Part shown: positions 44,803 to 56,100 of the stretch, in pieces
Layout of the letters: the number at the start of each line of letters is the position of its first letter
How positions within the stretch are numbered: position 1 is the first letter of the stretch
Made by a program: the position numbers and the translations under genes
Notes under the pieces: generated by a model
Database searches by the model: none
What the model saw: the letters and a program-made list of their open reading frames with translations, nothing else
What the model was told of the DNA's origin: nothing
DNA from: CAIKLP01 sp039798705
GTDB taxonomy: Bacteria; Bacteroidota; Bacteroidia; Sphingobacteriales; Sphingobacteriaceae
NCBI GenBank assembly: GCA_039798705.1
Contig: JBDKFN010000003.1
Location: 33,264-97,263 of the forward strand
DNA length: 64,000 nt
Direction of reading: 5' to 3'

Positions 44803-46551
44803 ATGTTGAGAACACACACTTGCGGAGAATTATCGAGTAAAAATTTAAATGAATCTGTTACACTTTGTGGATGGGTTCAGAAATCTCGTGATTTAGGAGG
44901 TATGACTTTTATAGATTTAAGAGATCGATATGGCATTACGCAATTGGTTTTTAATATGGAGGAGCATGCGACTCTTTGTGAAGCGGCTCGTAAATTAGGA
45001 AGAGAATTTGTAATTAAGGCAACTGGAAAAGTTATTGAAAGAAGCAATAAGAATGCTAAAATTCCTACAGGTGAAATAGAAATTAGCATTACTGATTTAG
45101 AAATATTGAACAGTTCGAAAGTTACTCCATTTATTATTGAAGATGATACCGATGGTGGTGATGAGTTAAGAGCAAAATACAGATACCTAGATTTAAGAAG
45201 AAATGTAGTTAGAAAAAACCTAGAGCTTCGCCATAGAATGGGCCAAGAGACTAGAAAATACATGGATAGCAAAAATTTCATTGAGGTAGAAACGCCTGTA
45301 TTAATTAAATCAACGCCAGAAGGTGCAAGAGATTTTGTGGTGCCAAGCAGAATGAATCAATCAGAGTTTTATGCATTGCCACAATCTCCACAAACATTTA
45401 AACAACTATTAATGGTTTCTGGTTTTGACAGATACTTCCAAATTGTAAAATGTTTTAGAGATGAAGATTTAAGAGCTGATCGTCAACCTGAGTTTACACA
45501 AATAGATTGTGAAATGTCATTTGTTACACAAGAAGACATATTGAATATGTTTGAAGGTTTAGCAAAACATTTATTTAAAACCGTTAAAGGTATTGATATC
45601 ATTGATTTTCCGAGGATGACCTATGCAGATGCAATGCAGTATTATGGATCTGATAAACCTGATACTAGGTTTGATATGAAATTTGTTGAATTAACAGAAA
45701 TTGTAAAAGGAAAAGAATTTAAAGTATTCGATGATGCTGAAATCGTAATTGGTATCAACGCTAACAATTGCGCATCATACACCAGAAAGCAAATTGATGA
45801 ATTAACTGATTTTATCAAACGCCCTCAAATAGGCGCTTCAGGTTTAATTTATTTACGTTATAATGAAGATGGAAGTTTAAAATCTTCTGTAGATAAATTC
45901 TATGATGAAACAGAATTGAAAAAATGGGCTACTGCATTTAATGCAAAACCTGGTGACTTAATGCTAATACTTGCTGGTAATACAGATAAAACTAGAAAGG
46001 CGTTGAGCGAATTAAGATTAGAATTAGGAAATAGAATGGGCTTAAGAAACAAAGATGTATTTGCACCACTTTGGGTTTTAGATTTTCCTTTATTAGAATG
46101 GGACGAAGATTCAAATAGGTACCATGCTATGCACCATCCTTTTACTTCGCCTAAACCAGAAGACATTGAATTACTTAAAACTGCTCCAGGAAAAGTTAGA
46201 GCAAATGCATACGACATGGTAATCAATGGAACTGAAATTGGTGGCGGTTCTATTAGAATTCATAATAAAACGTTACAAGCCGAAATGTTTGAATTACTTG
46301 GATTTAGTAAAGAAGAAGCGCAGAAACAATTTGGATTTTTAATGGATGCGTTTGAATATGGCGCACCGCCACACGGAGGAATTGCATTTGGCTTTGATAG
46401 GTGGTGTTCTCTTTTTGCAGAATTAGATTCTATTAGAGATGTAATTGCATTCCCTAAAAACAACTCTGGAAGAGATGTAATGATTGATTCACCATCTACT
46501 ATCAGCACAGATCAATTAAAAGAATTAGGAATAGCGGTAAATACAAAATAA
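44803..46551 (+). CDS. aspS: Aspartate--tRNA ligase
   Basis: Charges tRNA-Asp. The 582-residue bacterial-type class IIb synthetase has an N-terminal OB-fold anticodon domain (LCGWVQKSRDLGGMTFIDLRD), class II motifs with ETPVLIKSTPEGARDF and FRDEDLRADRQPEFTQID, the bacterial GAD insertion (about 285-410), and motif 3 GIAFGFDRW. It is a single gene followed after 9 bp by the convergent BioY-like gene, without a visible terminator. Confidence 0.98.
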   Translation: MLRTHTCGELSSKNLNESVTLCGWVQKSRDLGGMTFIDLRDRYGITQLVFNMEEHATLCEAARKLGREFVIKATGKVIERSNKNAKIPTGEIEISITDLEILNSSKVTPFIIEDDTDGGDELRAKYRYLDLRRNVVRKNLELRHRMGQETRKYMDSKNFIEVETPVLIKSTPEGARDFVVPSRMNQSEFYALPQSPQTFKQLLMVSGFDRYFQIVKCFRDEDLRADRQPEFTQIDCEMSFVTQEDILNMFEGLAKHLFKTVKGIDIIDFPRMTYADAMQYYGSDKPDTRFDMKFVELTEIVKGKEFKVFDDAEIVIGINANNCASYTRKQIDELTDFIKRPQIGASGLIYLRYNEDGSLKSSVDKFYDETELKKWATAFNAKPGDLMLILAGNTDKTRKALSELRLELGNRMGLRNKDVFAPLWVLDFPLLEWDEDSNRYHAMHHPFTSPKPEDIELLKTAPGKVRANAYDMVINGTEIGGGSIRIHNKTLQAEMFELLGFSKEEAQKQFGFLMDAFEYGAPPHGGIAFGFDRWCSLFAELDSIRDVIAFPKNNSGRDVMIDSPSTISTDQLKELGIAVNTK

Positions 46552-46560
46552 AACAAACAG

Positions 46561-47082
46561 CTATTTAGCTAGCTTATTATATTTTATCCAATAAAAACAT
46601 AGTATTACTGCAATGTAAGTTTCAATTAAATTTGAAATTAACATTGCAGTATTTTTTTTGATAAATATTTCAAAAGTGAATTTTTCAGTGAATAAATAAT
46701 TTGCGGAAAGGTAAACGAGTGATGCAAATATGATAATAACAGTTGCTCTTAAAAGCATATCATATAAGGGTTTCCAAGTATATACATATGTGCCAATGGC
46801 AAGCGCAACAAAAGGAAATATTAAAATAAAAAAGTTATCAGGATTGGAAAAATATTCAACGGCAAATGCTCCACTATTAAATACTGGTAAAAATAAACCA
46901 AACAATAAATAGATTAATTGTGCTGTTAACCCAACCATTGATCCGCCTAAAATTGCCGACAAAACAACAATGAATATTTGAATGGTAAAAGGACTTTCAT
47001 TTACTGGAATTAATATTCTTGAGGTTATAACCATTAAGAAAGCAAACAGTGTTGAAAGCGTAGCAAATTTAGATTGTTCCAT
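46561..47082 (-). CDS. BioY-like biotin transporter component
   Basis: A 173-residue membrane protein with six hydrophobic segments. The N-terminal half matches the BioY S-component pattern: SRILIPVNESPFTIQIF, then LGGSMVGLTAQLIYLLFGL and LPVFNSG. BioY binds biotin and works alone or with an ECF energising module; no ECF genes are nearby. The C-terminal half is more diverged than usual, so a related substrate is possible. It starts 3 bp after the SNF2 helicase gene on the same strand. Confidence 0.75.
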   Translation of the reverse strand: MEQSKFATLSTLFAFLMVITSRILIPVNESPFTIQIFIVVLSAILGGSMVGLTAQLIYLLFGLFLPVFNSGAFAVEYFSNPDNFFILIFPFVALAIGTYVYTWKPLYDMLLRATVIIIFASLVYLSANYLFTEKFTFEIFIKKNTAMLISNLIETYIAVILCFYWIKYNKLAK

Positions 47083-47085
47083 ATG

Positions 47086-50019
47086 TTAGGCGAGTATAGC
47101 TTTGATATCTTGTTCTGTTAATGTTTTTATAAAGGATTCCTCCGTAATAATTAAAGAATCGGCTATTTGTTTTTTACGTCCTTGTAAAGCTAATATTTTT
47201 TCTTCAACCGTATTTCTAGTAATAAACTTATAGATAAATACATTGTTCTTTTGGCCTATACGATGCGTCCTGTCTATTGCTTGCTGCTCTACTGCTGGAT
47301 TCCACCAAGGGTCTAAAATAAAAACATAATCAGCTTCTGTTAAATTTAATCCAACCCCACCTGCTTTTATTGAAATAAGAAAAACTTGTTTTTCTTCATC
47401 ATTTTTAAAATGATTAACCACTTCTTCTCTGTTGGTAGTAGAGCCATCTAAATAAGCAAAATCAATTTGATGTTCTTCAAAGTAATTTTTAAATATTTTT
47501 AAATGCTTCACAAATTGAGAAAAGACTAATATTTTGTGACCCTTTGTCATGATGTTTTCTAGTGTATGAATAACATCTGAAAACTTTCCGGAATCCCCTT
47601 CATATTGCTCATCCACCATGCTAGGATGATTCGCAATTTGTCTTAATTTATTTAAACCTTGCAATAACTGAATATGAGATTTACCCACACCTTGCTCGGC
47701 AATCATTTTTAATAATTCATTTCTATAATACGATTTTGTTTCTTCATATAACTCCTCTTGCGAAGGACTCATGTCTGAATAATAAATATTTTCTGTTTTA
47801 GGTGGCAATTCCGCGGCTACTTGTTGCTTGTTTCGCCTTAATATAAAGGGTTTGATTATAGACTGCAATTTCTCTGCTTTATCAAAATCTTGTTTCTTAT
47901 CGATTGGAATTACAAAGTTATCGTTGAAAAAATGATGGTTACCTAACAAGCCAGGATTCACAAATGACATTTGAGACCATAAATCTAAAACAGAATTTTC
48001 AACAGGTGTTCCACTCAATACTAATTTAAATTTCGACTTTAAACTTCTAACAGATCTAGATATTTTTGAAATTGGATTTTTAATAATTTGACTCTCGTCC
48101 AAAATAATGTAATGAAAATAAAATGCTTTAAACAAATCAATGTCCATTCTGATTATTCCATATGTAGTCAACACAATATCAGCAGATGCAAACTGCGCTA
48201 AATTTTTATCTCTTAGAGAACCTGTATATACAATGATTTTTAAATTAGGAGTAAACTTTTGAGCTTCCCTCAACCAATTATAAATCAAAGAGGTTGGCAT
48301 TACAATTAATGATGGCTGATGAACTTGGTTGGTATTTGATGTATCAAAAAGATCTTTGGCAACTGTTGCATTTTCAGTGTCTTCCTTTACTTTTTGCAGC
48401 AATGCCAAGGTTTGTATGGTTTTACCTAAACCCATGTCATCTGCTAAACATCCTCCAAAATTCCATTTTCGTAAAAAATAGAACCAATCATATCCGGCTT
48501 TTTGATAAGGTCTAAGTACACCATTGAAATTTTTAGGCATGGGCACTTCTTCCATCTCTTCAAACTGTAAAAGATTATTGAGTTTTCGATCCATCGTGAT
48601 TTGTGCTAAATCAGAATCGGCATATTCTTTTACAATACCAATATGGTATTTCTTTAATTTTAAATCGTGTGTTCCTTCCGCAAAAGAAAATAAGTTTTGA
48701 TATTGAGCAAACCAACTTTCAGGAATAATTGCTATTTCTCCATTTGGCAATTCAAATTCTTTTTTATTATTTAAAATATAATCTCTTAAAACAATAAACG
48801 GAAATTCAAATGTGCCGAAAAATACAGTAGCATAAATATCAAACCAATCGTTTGATTCTTTAATTTGTAAATCGATTTTGCTTTTACCAATAAAATAGCG
48901 CTTACCACTTTCGTCTTGTTGAATTTGGAATCCTGCCTGCAATAGCTGATCATGATGGATGTTGAGCCAATCAAGCGCGTGGTGAATATTATCTGACTCA
49001 GAATCTTTGATGTGATTTGGCACAACAAATGAACTTCCATCTACTGGATTTAATCCTAATTCAACTAATAAATTTATTTTTATTGCTTCCCAGCTGAGTG
49101 ATCTTTTAATTCGGTGAAAAGTAAATTCGTCATTTTTATTTTCGACAGTTACCGAAACCTTAGTGCCAGATTGATAAAGAAAATTATATTTCCCATATTG
49201 AAAAGACAAGACAAATTGCATCGTATTATCCCATGCATGAATAATTTTTAGAATTGGAAAAGCCTCAAATTGCTCCGTAATAATTTGGAAGCCTTCAGCG
49301 TAAACATGATGTCTTTCTATGAGTGGTGCAATAAACTTCTTATAATAGGATGCTTCAGCCGTTTTTGGAATGTCAACATATCTTTTCTGAAGAAAAGGCA
49401 TCAACTTCTTCCCATCTAAATCCTGGTCAAACTGAATTAACTGGCTCCCCAACAACATGAAAGCTGGGCTACTGGTAATAATTTCAGCATCCTTAAACAT
49501 AAATTCGATGCGTACACCATTTAGCTTAATTGTTGGAAAATACCTTGTTCCTTCTGGAGCACGCCTAAAATGAAAAAGCACTGTCGCAGGATCCTCGTTT
49601 ATTTTCAAACGTTTAAAAACAGGATCACCTTCTTTCCCCATTTCGAAAAAAGGTTTCTGTTTAATTTGTGATAGCGCGTCTACCACTTTTTTTTCTAGAA
49701 TAGGTCTTACTACTTGAAATAATTTATCGTTCCAGATTTTAGAAAAATATGCAGCCGGTCTAATTTTTTCTTTGTAATGCTTTTTAATCACAAACTCTTG
49801 ATCTAGTTGATCTAAAAGTTTGATTAATTTATAATCATCTTCGTCTAAAAAAGCATCGAACTCTTTTGCGGTTTGCGTATATAACTTTTGATGAGATAGC
49901 GAATAAGAACCATTTGCATTTAATTGCACAATGTGTGGTTCAATTACAAAACCCATATAAGGGTGTTTGCATAGCGAATACACTAGTTTACAAGGCTTTT
50001 TACTATCTACTCTTACCAT
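47086..50019 (-). CDS. SNF2-family DEAD/DEAH-box helicase
   Basis: A 977-residue SWI2/SNF2 ATPase that probably translocates on DNA or remodels nucleoprotein. The N-terminal 490 residues are beta-rich without a zinc-finger pattern that I can see. The helicase core follows: DDMGLGKTIQT (Walker A, Lys533), LDESQIIKNP (DEAH-like DESQ box), LSGTPVENS, VFSQFVKHLKIF, and QAIDRTHRIGQ with the arginine finger. Such proteins are chromosomal housekeeping genes in many Bacteroidota. It leads the BioY-like gene and has its own -7 box. No nuclease or methylase nearby suggests a defence role. Confidence 0.94.
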   Translation of the reverse strand: MVRVDSKKPCKLVYSLCKHPYMGFVIEPHIVQLNANGSYSLSHQKLYTQTAKEFDAFLDEDDYKLIKLLDQLDQEFVIKKHYKEKIRPAAYFSKIWNDKLFQVVRPILEKKVVDALSQIKQKPFFEMGKEGDPVFKRLKINEDPATVLFHFRRAPEGTRYFPTIKLNGVRIEFMFKDAEIITSSPAFMLLGSQLIQFDQDLDGKKLMPFLQKRYVDIPKTAEASYYKKFIAPLIERHHVYAEGFQIITEQFEAFPILKIIHAWDNTMQFVLSFQYGKYNFLYQSGTKVSVTVENKNDEFTFHRIKRSLSWEAIKINLLVELGLNPVDGSSFVVPNHIKDSESDNIHHALDWLNIHHDQLLQAGFQIQQDESGKRYFIGKSKIDLQIKESNDWFDIYATVFFGTFEFPFIVLRDYILNNKKEFELPNGEIAIIPESWFAQYQNLFSFAEGTHDLKLKKYHIGIVKEYADSDLAQITMDRKLNNLLQFEEMEEVPMPKNFNGVLRPYQKAGYDWFYFLRKWNFGGCLADDMGLGKTIQTLALLQKVKEDTENATVAKDLFDTSNTNQVHQPSLIVMPTSLIYNWLREAQKFTPNLKIIVYTGSLRDKNLAQFASADIVLTTYGIIRMDIDLFKAFYFHYIILDESQIIKNPISKISRSVRSLKSKFKLVLSGTPVENSVLDLWSQMSFVNPGLLGNHHFFNDNFVIPIDKKQDFDKAEKLQSIIKPFILRRNKQQVAAELPPKTENIYYSDMSPSQEELYEETKSYYRNELLKMIAEQGVGKSHIQLLQGLNKLRQIANHPSMVDEQYEGDSGKFSDVIHTLENIMTKGHKILVFSQFVKHLKIFKNYFEEHQIDFAYLDGSTTNREEVVNHFKNDEEKQVFLISIKAGGVGLNLTEADYVFILDPWWNPAVEQQAIDRTHRIGQKNNVFIYKFITRNTVEEKILALQGRKKQIADSLIITEESFIKTLTEQDIKAILA

Positions 50020-50068
50020 TTATATTGAAGGAAACAAAATAAAGAAAGGTAAGTAGATTGAAAAAATT

Positions 50069-50076
50069 CAAATATA
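50069..50076 (-). promoter_or_regulatory. -7 box of the SNF2 helicase gene
   Basis: TATATTTG on the - strand, a perfect TAnnTTTG match, 49 nt before the ATG, in the gap after the rhodanese stop codon. Confidence 0.5.
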
Positions 50077-50114
50077 CTAAATCTTATTGGAAAAAATGGT
50101 AATTTAAAATTGGA

Positions 50115-50432
50115 CTATGCGTTTGACTGAGATTCTGTCATTGCAATCCATGCTAAAATTCCACCTTTAAGGTTTACCAAATTAGTAAAACCAAATTGCT
50201 GTTCTAATTGCATAATTGCAGCTGCACTTCTTGCGCCTGATCTACAATGAATAACGACTAATTTGTCTTTATCAATTTTTTCAGCTTCTAAAAGAATATT
50301 ACCTAATGGAATTAATGTTGCGCCAATATTTGCTGCTTCATATTCAAACTCTTCACGTACATCAATTAGTTGAAAATCCTTTTTTTCATCCATCAATGTT
50401 TTTAACTCTTGAACCGTAATTTCCTTTACCAT
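50115..50432 (-). CDS. Single-domain rhodanese
   Basis: A 105-residue cytosolic rhodanese-like protein, probably a GlpE-type sulfurtransferase. The persulfide-forming Cys63 lies in VIHCRSGARSA, a typical CRxGxR active loop, and the N-terminal DVREEFEYEAANIGA is the conserved CH2A-type motif. The physiological sulfur acceptor is unknown. It has a complete promoter of its own. Confidence 0.93.
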   Translation of the reverse strand: MVKEITVQELKTLMDEKKDFQLIDVREEFEYEAANIGATLIPLGNILLEAEKIDKDKLVVIHCRSGARSAAAIMQLEQQFGFTNLVNLKGGILAWIAMTESQSNA

Positions 50433-50447
50433 GTTTTTATTTTTTTA

Positions 50448-50477
50448 CAAATTTATACTTTTATGCAGCATTTCAAA
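50448..50477 (-). promoter_or_regulatory. Complete -33/-7 promoter of the rhodanese gene
   Basis: On the - strand TTTG (50474-50477) is followed after 18 bp by TAAATTTG (50448-50455), the full Bacteroidota arrangement, 15 nt before the rhodanese ATG. It is the best-formed promoter of the window. Confidence 0.65.
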
Positions 50478-50544
50478 TAAAGCCCTGCTTTAATTTCATC
50501 TCTTGGATTTCTTTTTATATCTTCAATATTCAAATTCAGAAAAT

Positions 50545-51990
50545 ATGACAGAATCGGGTTTTAAAAGAGAAATCAAACTTTTTGATGCAATTATGATAGT
50601 AGCTGGAACCATGATTGGGTCTGGTATTTTTATTGTAAGCTCAGACATTGCAAGAAACGTGGGATCTTCGGGATACCTGCTTTTAATTTGGGTTGTTACC
50701 GGTTTCATCACAATTGCGGGAGCATTAAGTTATGGTGAGTTAGCAGGAATGTTTCCAAAAGCAGGTGGTCAATATGTATACCTAAGAGAAGCATGGGGTA
50801 AACCTGTTGCATTTTTATATGCATGGACATTATTTTTAGTTATTCAAACTGGAACAATTGCGGCAGTAGGTGTTGCGTTTGCAAAATATACAGGTGTTTT
50901 ATTGCCTACCATTATTTCGGAAAAAAACATACTTTTTCAAATTGGGAACTTTGCGATCAATTCCGTTCAAATACTTGCAATTATTAGCATCATATTACTC
51001 ACTTATTTAAATTCTAAAGGAGTAAAAAATGGCAAGCTCATTCAAAATATTTTTGGTAGCACCAAATTAATTGCGCTTTTCGGATTAATTCTATTTGGAT
51101 TATTATTTGGCATCAATGCAGATGTTGTGCGTCAGAATTTTTCTGACATGTGGACCATCAGCAGTACACATGTTGACAAAATAACAGGAATTATAAGCAT
51201 TGAAAATATTATAGGATATGCTATTATTCCTGCTGTTGGTATTGCCATGGTAGGCTCATTATTTTCTAGCGATGCATGGAACAACATTGGTTTTTCGGGA
51301 GATGAAATTCAAAACCCTAAAAAAAACCTAGTGCTAAGTATGGTGATTGGCACATCAGTGGTAACCTTTATTTATCTTTTATTGAACTTAGTTTATTTAA
51401 TGGTGTTGCCACTTAAAGGAGATCCAAATGGGGTCGACGTTATTTCAAGAGGCATACAGTTTGCAAGCAACGATAGAGTGGCAACAGCTGCTGCTGAGGC
51501 AATGGGTGGAGCGAATGCAACCATTGCAATTGCTATCTTAATCATGATTTCAACTTTTGGTTGTAATAATGGATGTATTTTATCTGGTGCAAGGGTTTAT
51601 TATGCAACTGCAAATGATGGATTGTTTTTCAAAAGCATGTCAAAATTAAATGCAAACGGCGTACCCGGTGTCGCATTAATTTTTCAATGTATATGGGCAA
51701 GTATATTATGTGTATCCGGAACTTATGGCAACTTATTAGATTATGTGGTATTTGCAGTGCTATTATTTTACATATTAACCATCATTGGCATTTTTAAACT
51801 AAGAAAAAAAATGCCTCAAGCGGAAAGGCCATACAAAGCGATAGGCTACCCTTTCATTCCTGCAATTTATATTGCACTAGCTTCTGCAGTATGCATCATC
51901 CTTTTAATTTACAAGCCTGAATACAGCTGGCCAGGTTTCATCATAGTTGGACTAGGAGTGCCTGTTTATTACCTTTTTCAAAAAAAATAA
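50545..51990 (+). CDS. APC family amino-acid permease
   Basis: A 481-residue membrane transporter with twelve hydrophobic segments. The first helix has the APC signature FDAIMIVAGTMIGSGIFIV and is followed by GALSYGELAGMFPKAGGQY, a pattern typical of LAT/YfnA-like amino-acid transporters. The substrate is unknown. I start the gene at the ATG at 50545; a TTG 14 codons upstream is less likely because the added residues are polar and not conserved-looking. It is followed after 10 bp by a serine hydrolase gene. Confidence 0.92.
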   Translation: MTESGFKREIKLFDAIMIVAGTMIGSGIFIVSSDIARNVGSSGYLLLIWVVTGFITIAGALSYGELAGMFPKAGGQYVYLREAWGKPVAFLYAWTLFLVIQTGTIAAVGVAFAKYTGVLLPTIISEKNILFQIGNFAINSVQILAIISIILLTYLNSKGVKNGKLIQNIFGSTKLIALFGLILFGLLFGINADVVRQNFSDMWTISSTHVDKITGIISIENIIGYAIIPAVGIAMVGSLFSSDAWNNIGFSGDEIQNPKKNLVLSMVIGTSVVTFIYLLLNLVYLMVLPLKGDPNGVDVISRGIQFASNDRVATAAAEAMGGANATIAIAILIMISTFGCNNGCILSGARVYYATANDGLFFKSMSKLNANGVPGVALIFQCIWASILCVSGTYGNLLDYVVFAVLLFYILTIIGIFKLRKKMPQAERPYKAIGYPFIPAIYIALASAVCIILLIYKPEYSWPGFIIVGLGVPVYYLFQKK

Positions 51991-52000
51991 TTAATACGTT

Positions 52001-53182
52001 TTGACTAATAAAAAAATTATCATCAGCATCTGTTTGCTTTTTTCTATAATTGGCTGTTTAGAAAACAAAAAATCTACCGCATTAAAAAAATTAGCAGCTT
52101 CAGATAGACCATACGATCCCAAAGAGTTTAAAATTAAAGAGCAAAAAATTGAAGCTTTCTTTGAAAACTTACATCACAAAACAGGATTCAATGGTTGTGT
52201 TTGGATATCAAAAAATGAACATAAACTTTATGCAGGTGCATTTGGCTTTAAAGACATCAAACATCAAAAAGATGCGTTAACTGTCAATGATGTTTTTCAA
52301 CTTGCATCTGTAAGTAAACAATTTACTGCAGCAGCAATACTTCACTTAATGGAGCAAGGTAAATTAAAACTAAGCGATTCAGTTCAAAAATTTTATCCTA
52401 GTTTTCCATATCAAGGAATTACCGTTAAAATGCTATTGCTGCATAGAGGTGGACTTGGGAATTATACCTATTTCAGTGAGTTATATTGTGATCGTAAGAC
52501 GCCTATTTCGAATCAAGATGTGGTAAACATGATGATTAAAAATAAACCTCCTATTTACTTTTTCCCAGACAGGAGATTTGATTATAGTAATACAGGGTAT
52601 GTTTTACTAGCAGCAATAGTTGAAAAAATTACTGGGATGAAATTCGATCAATACATGCGATCAGAAATTTTCAAGCCGCTAGGTATGAACCATACTTACA
52701 TCTATAATATTGCAAATAAAAATGCATTTGATTTTTCGCCTGGTCATGATAAAAATCTTCGAATGACCGAAAGCGGTTACCTTGATGGTGCAATGGGAGA
52801 CAAGGGCGCTTATTCTTCGGTTGTTGATTTAGCCATATGGGACCGCATACTTCATTCTGAAATTTTTCTAAAAAAATCAAGCATAGATTCATTGAGTAAA
52901 CCAGGAAATCACCATTTAAAAGGACCTTTTAATTATGGTTATGGTTGGAGGACCTATACCCTTCCAGATGGCTCAAACATAAACTATCACGGAGGTTGGT
53001 GGAATGGATATAAAACATTTTTCTTTAGAGATCTTAAAAACCACAACGCAATAATTGTGTTAAGCAATAGAGAACATTCTGGATTCAGAGAACTAGATGG
53101 TTTAGTAGATATTATTTACGATAGAAAACCCGACGCTAATAGAAAATATTCGGTATACATGCATCACTCACCTGGATATTAA
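52001..53182 (+). CDS. Beta-lactamase-related serine hydrolase, lipoprotein
   Basis: A 393-residue exported protein of the class C beta-lactamase/DD-peptidase/esterase superfamily. The catalytic SxxK motif is Ser103-Val-Ser-Lys106, the second motif Tyr195-Ser-Asn197, and the third INYHGGWWNG with His-Gly-Gly. A lipobox (SIIGC, Cys19) predicts membrane anchoring. The start is TTG: an in-frame stop lies 9 bp upstream and the signal peptide begins immediately. It may be a peptidase or esterase; antibiotic resistance is not implied. It lies between the permease and the T9SS cargo gene, all closely spaced. Confidence 0.92.
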   Translation: MTNKKIIISICLLFSIIGCLENKKSTALKKLAASDRPYDPKEFKIKEQKIEAFFENLHHKTGFNGCVWISKNEHKLYAGAFGFKDIKHQKDALTVNDVFQLASVSKQFTAAAILHLMEQGKLKLSDSVQKFYPSFPYQGITVKMLLLHRGGLGNYTYFSELYCDRKTPISNQDVVNMMIKNKPPIYFFPDRRFDYSNTGYVLLAAIVEKITGMKFDQYMRSEIFKPLGMNHTYIYNIANKNAFDFSPGHDKNLRMTESGYLDGAMGDKGAYSSVVDLAIWDRILHSEIFLKKSSIDSLSKPGNHHLKGPFNYGYGWRTYTLPDGSNINYHGGWWNGYKTFFFRDLKNHNAIIVLSNREHSGFRELDGLVDIIYDRKPDANRKYSVYMHHSPGY

Positions 53183-53196
53183 AAAAATATAAAACA

Positions 53197-56100
53197 ATGA
53201 AACAAAAATTAATTTTCGGATTACTAAGCACGCTTTTTGCAATTACTATCATTTTTTATTTAACTGAAAATAAAAAACCGGTACAAAATTTAAGTGCATA
53301 TGAAAAATATTTAGCTGATCATTTTTATAATAAGGAAAAAAATGATACCGATGTTTTTGAAGAAGCTGAATCAGAAGAAGCTGAAACCGATCGACCTGAT
53401 TTAGCTTTTGAGCAAGATTTTAGAATTACTATGGATCCTGTTCTAAAAAGACCAGCTCCTGAAAGGCTTATTCTTGCTAGAGAAATGATAGCCTTACAAC
53501 AAAGTAGAGGACAAACAATGATGTCTCCTATTTGGGAAGAACGTGGACCAAAAAATATTGGAGGAAGAACGCGCACTATCGTTTACGATCCAAATGATGT
53601 TACTAATAAAAAGGTTTGGGCAGGTGGAGTTGGTGGGGGCTTATGGTATTGTAATGATATTACAGCAAGCACACCTTCATGGAACAGGGTAAATGATTTT
53701 TGGGAAAACATAGCTATCTCTTCTATTGCATTTGACCCTAACAATACGCAAATTATGTATGTAGGTACAGGAGAGGGATGGAGCAACTTAGACGCTCAAC
53801 GAGGCGCAGGCGTATGGAAAAGCAGCAACGGAGGTGCAGGTTTTGAAAGATTAAGTAGCACAAATAATTCTACATTTTATCATGTTCAAAAGATAGTTGT
53901 AAATCAAACCGGTGTTTACGTTGCTACAAAAGCAGGTGGCGTGATGCGCAGTACTGATGGTGGACTTAACTTTGTTAAAGTACTTGGAAGTACTGTGCCA
54001 ATTGGCGCAAGTAATCAAATTTCAGATTTAGAAATTGGAGCTGATGGTACTATTTACGCAGGTATTGGAATTTTTACTACTGGATCTATTTGGAAATCTA
54101 AGTCTGGAAATGCAAACTCGTGGGCTAAATTAAATAACGGAACTAATGGTTTTCCTACATCAGGTTTCGAAAGAGTAGAAATTGCTGTAGCGCCAAATGA
54201 TTCAAATGTGATTTATGCAATTACACAAGATGCATCAACCAACGGATTATATAATATTTATTATTCTGCAAATAAAGGAAGCAGTTGGACGACATGCACA
54301 AAGCCTGCAGATGCAGACAGTGGTATACCTGCAGATGATTATACTAGAACACAAGCATGGTATGATTTAAGTGCTGCGGTAGACCCAAACAATTCATCAA
54401 CAATTTTAATTGGTGGGGTAGATTTATTTAAAAGTACAAATGCTGGAACTACTTGGTCACAGATTAGCCATTGGTATGGCGGATTTAGTTTCCCAGATGT
54501 ACACGCCGATCAACATGTAATTACTTTCAAAAAGAATTCTTCAACAGAAGTATTATTTGGTAATGATGGGGGTATTTATTTAAGTGCAAATATTAATGGT
54601 TCAGCACCAACTTTTAGTAATAAAAATAATGGTTATAATGTAACCCAGTTTTATAGTTGTGCCATGTCTCCTACTGCGGGCTCAAACATTTTCTTAGCCG
54701 GCGCACAAGACAACGGGACACAAAGGTTTAGTACAAGTGGTTTAAACACTACCACAAGAGCATATGGGGGTGATGGCGCATTTTGTTTCATAGATCAAGA
54801 CAATCCAACCGTTGCCATAGCCTCTTATGTTTATAATAATTATTACCGATCTACCAATAGCGGTAGTAGTTTTAATACCACACTTTCCAGCAGTAGCACC
54901 ACTGGTTCTTTTATTAATCCAGCTGATTATGATAATAGAGAAAACATTTTATACTCTGCTTATAGTACAACCGCTATTCAAAAAATCACCAATGTGACAA
55001 CAACAGCCGTTACCTCACAAATTACAATTAGTAATTTAGGCGCAATGGCTTCCCATTTTAGTGTGTCTCCATATTCAACATCTGGTACTTCTACTGTTTT
55101 TGTTGGAACTGAAGCGGGAAAGGTTTTTAAAATTACGAATGCGCAAAGTGCTACTCCAACTATTGTTCAACTAGGCACTACATTAGGCGGAAGCATTTCT
55201 TGTATTGATATTGGTGCAAATGAAAACGAATTATTAGTTACACTAAGTAATTATGGTATTACCAGTGTATATTATACTGATAATGGTGGCAGTACTTTCA
55301 CAAATAAAGAAGGTAATTTACCAGACATGCCAGTTAGATGGGCATTATTTAATCCATTGAATAGAAATGAAGTGATGCTCGCTACAGAATTAGGTGTATG
55401 GTATACTGCTAATTTTAATTTATCAAGTCCTAACTGGGTAGCCTCTAATTCTGGCTTAGCAACTACACGCATAGACATGCTTCAATACAGAAGTTCCGAT
55501 AATTTAGTGATTGCGGCAACACATGGTCGTGGATTATATTCATGTAGCAATTTTACTTTAAATATAACACAAGCTCCGGTTGCAAATTTTAGTGCAAATA
55601 AAACGTTCGCTTGCAAAGGAGACAATATTAGTTTTACAGATCTATCAAGTGACTCACCAAATGCTTGGTCGTGGTCGTTTGAAGGTGGAACTCCTAATGC
55701 ATCTTCGCTTGCAAACCCTGTTATTAAATATGATAGCGTTGGTACATTTGCTGTAACATTAACTGCAACTAATTTAATTGGCTCAAGTAATCCAATTACC
55801 AAAACAGCGTTTATAACAGTTGCCAATAAGCCTGCATTACCAATTATAACAGGCTATACAAGTACCTGTATCAATGATACAAATGTATATATGAGTTTAG
55901 AAAAATCTAGTCAATATATATGGACAGTAACTGGAGGCAATATCATCAGCGGTCAAAATTCAGACAGCTTAGTTGTGGTTTGGAATAGTTTAGGAAATAA
56001 AAACATCAGTTTAAAATTAACGAATGCTTCAGGCTGTGAAAGTGCCATTAAAAATTTACCTATTAAAATATTTGATAAGCCAAGTCTTAGTGCAATTAAT

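Noticed and set aside
47086..50019. SNF2 helicase as part of a phage-defence system
   Set aside because: No nuclease, methylase, phospholipase or other defence gene is adjacent; the neighbours are BioY-like and rhodanese genes.
50503..50544. TTG start for the amino-acid permease
   Set aside because: The extra 14 residues do not look like part of an APC transporter and an ATG is present directly before the conserved start.
52001..53182. Antibiotic-resistance beta-lactamase
   Set aside because: The SxxK/YxN/HGG pattern is shared by many esterases and peptidases; there is no resistance context.
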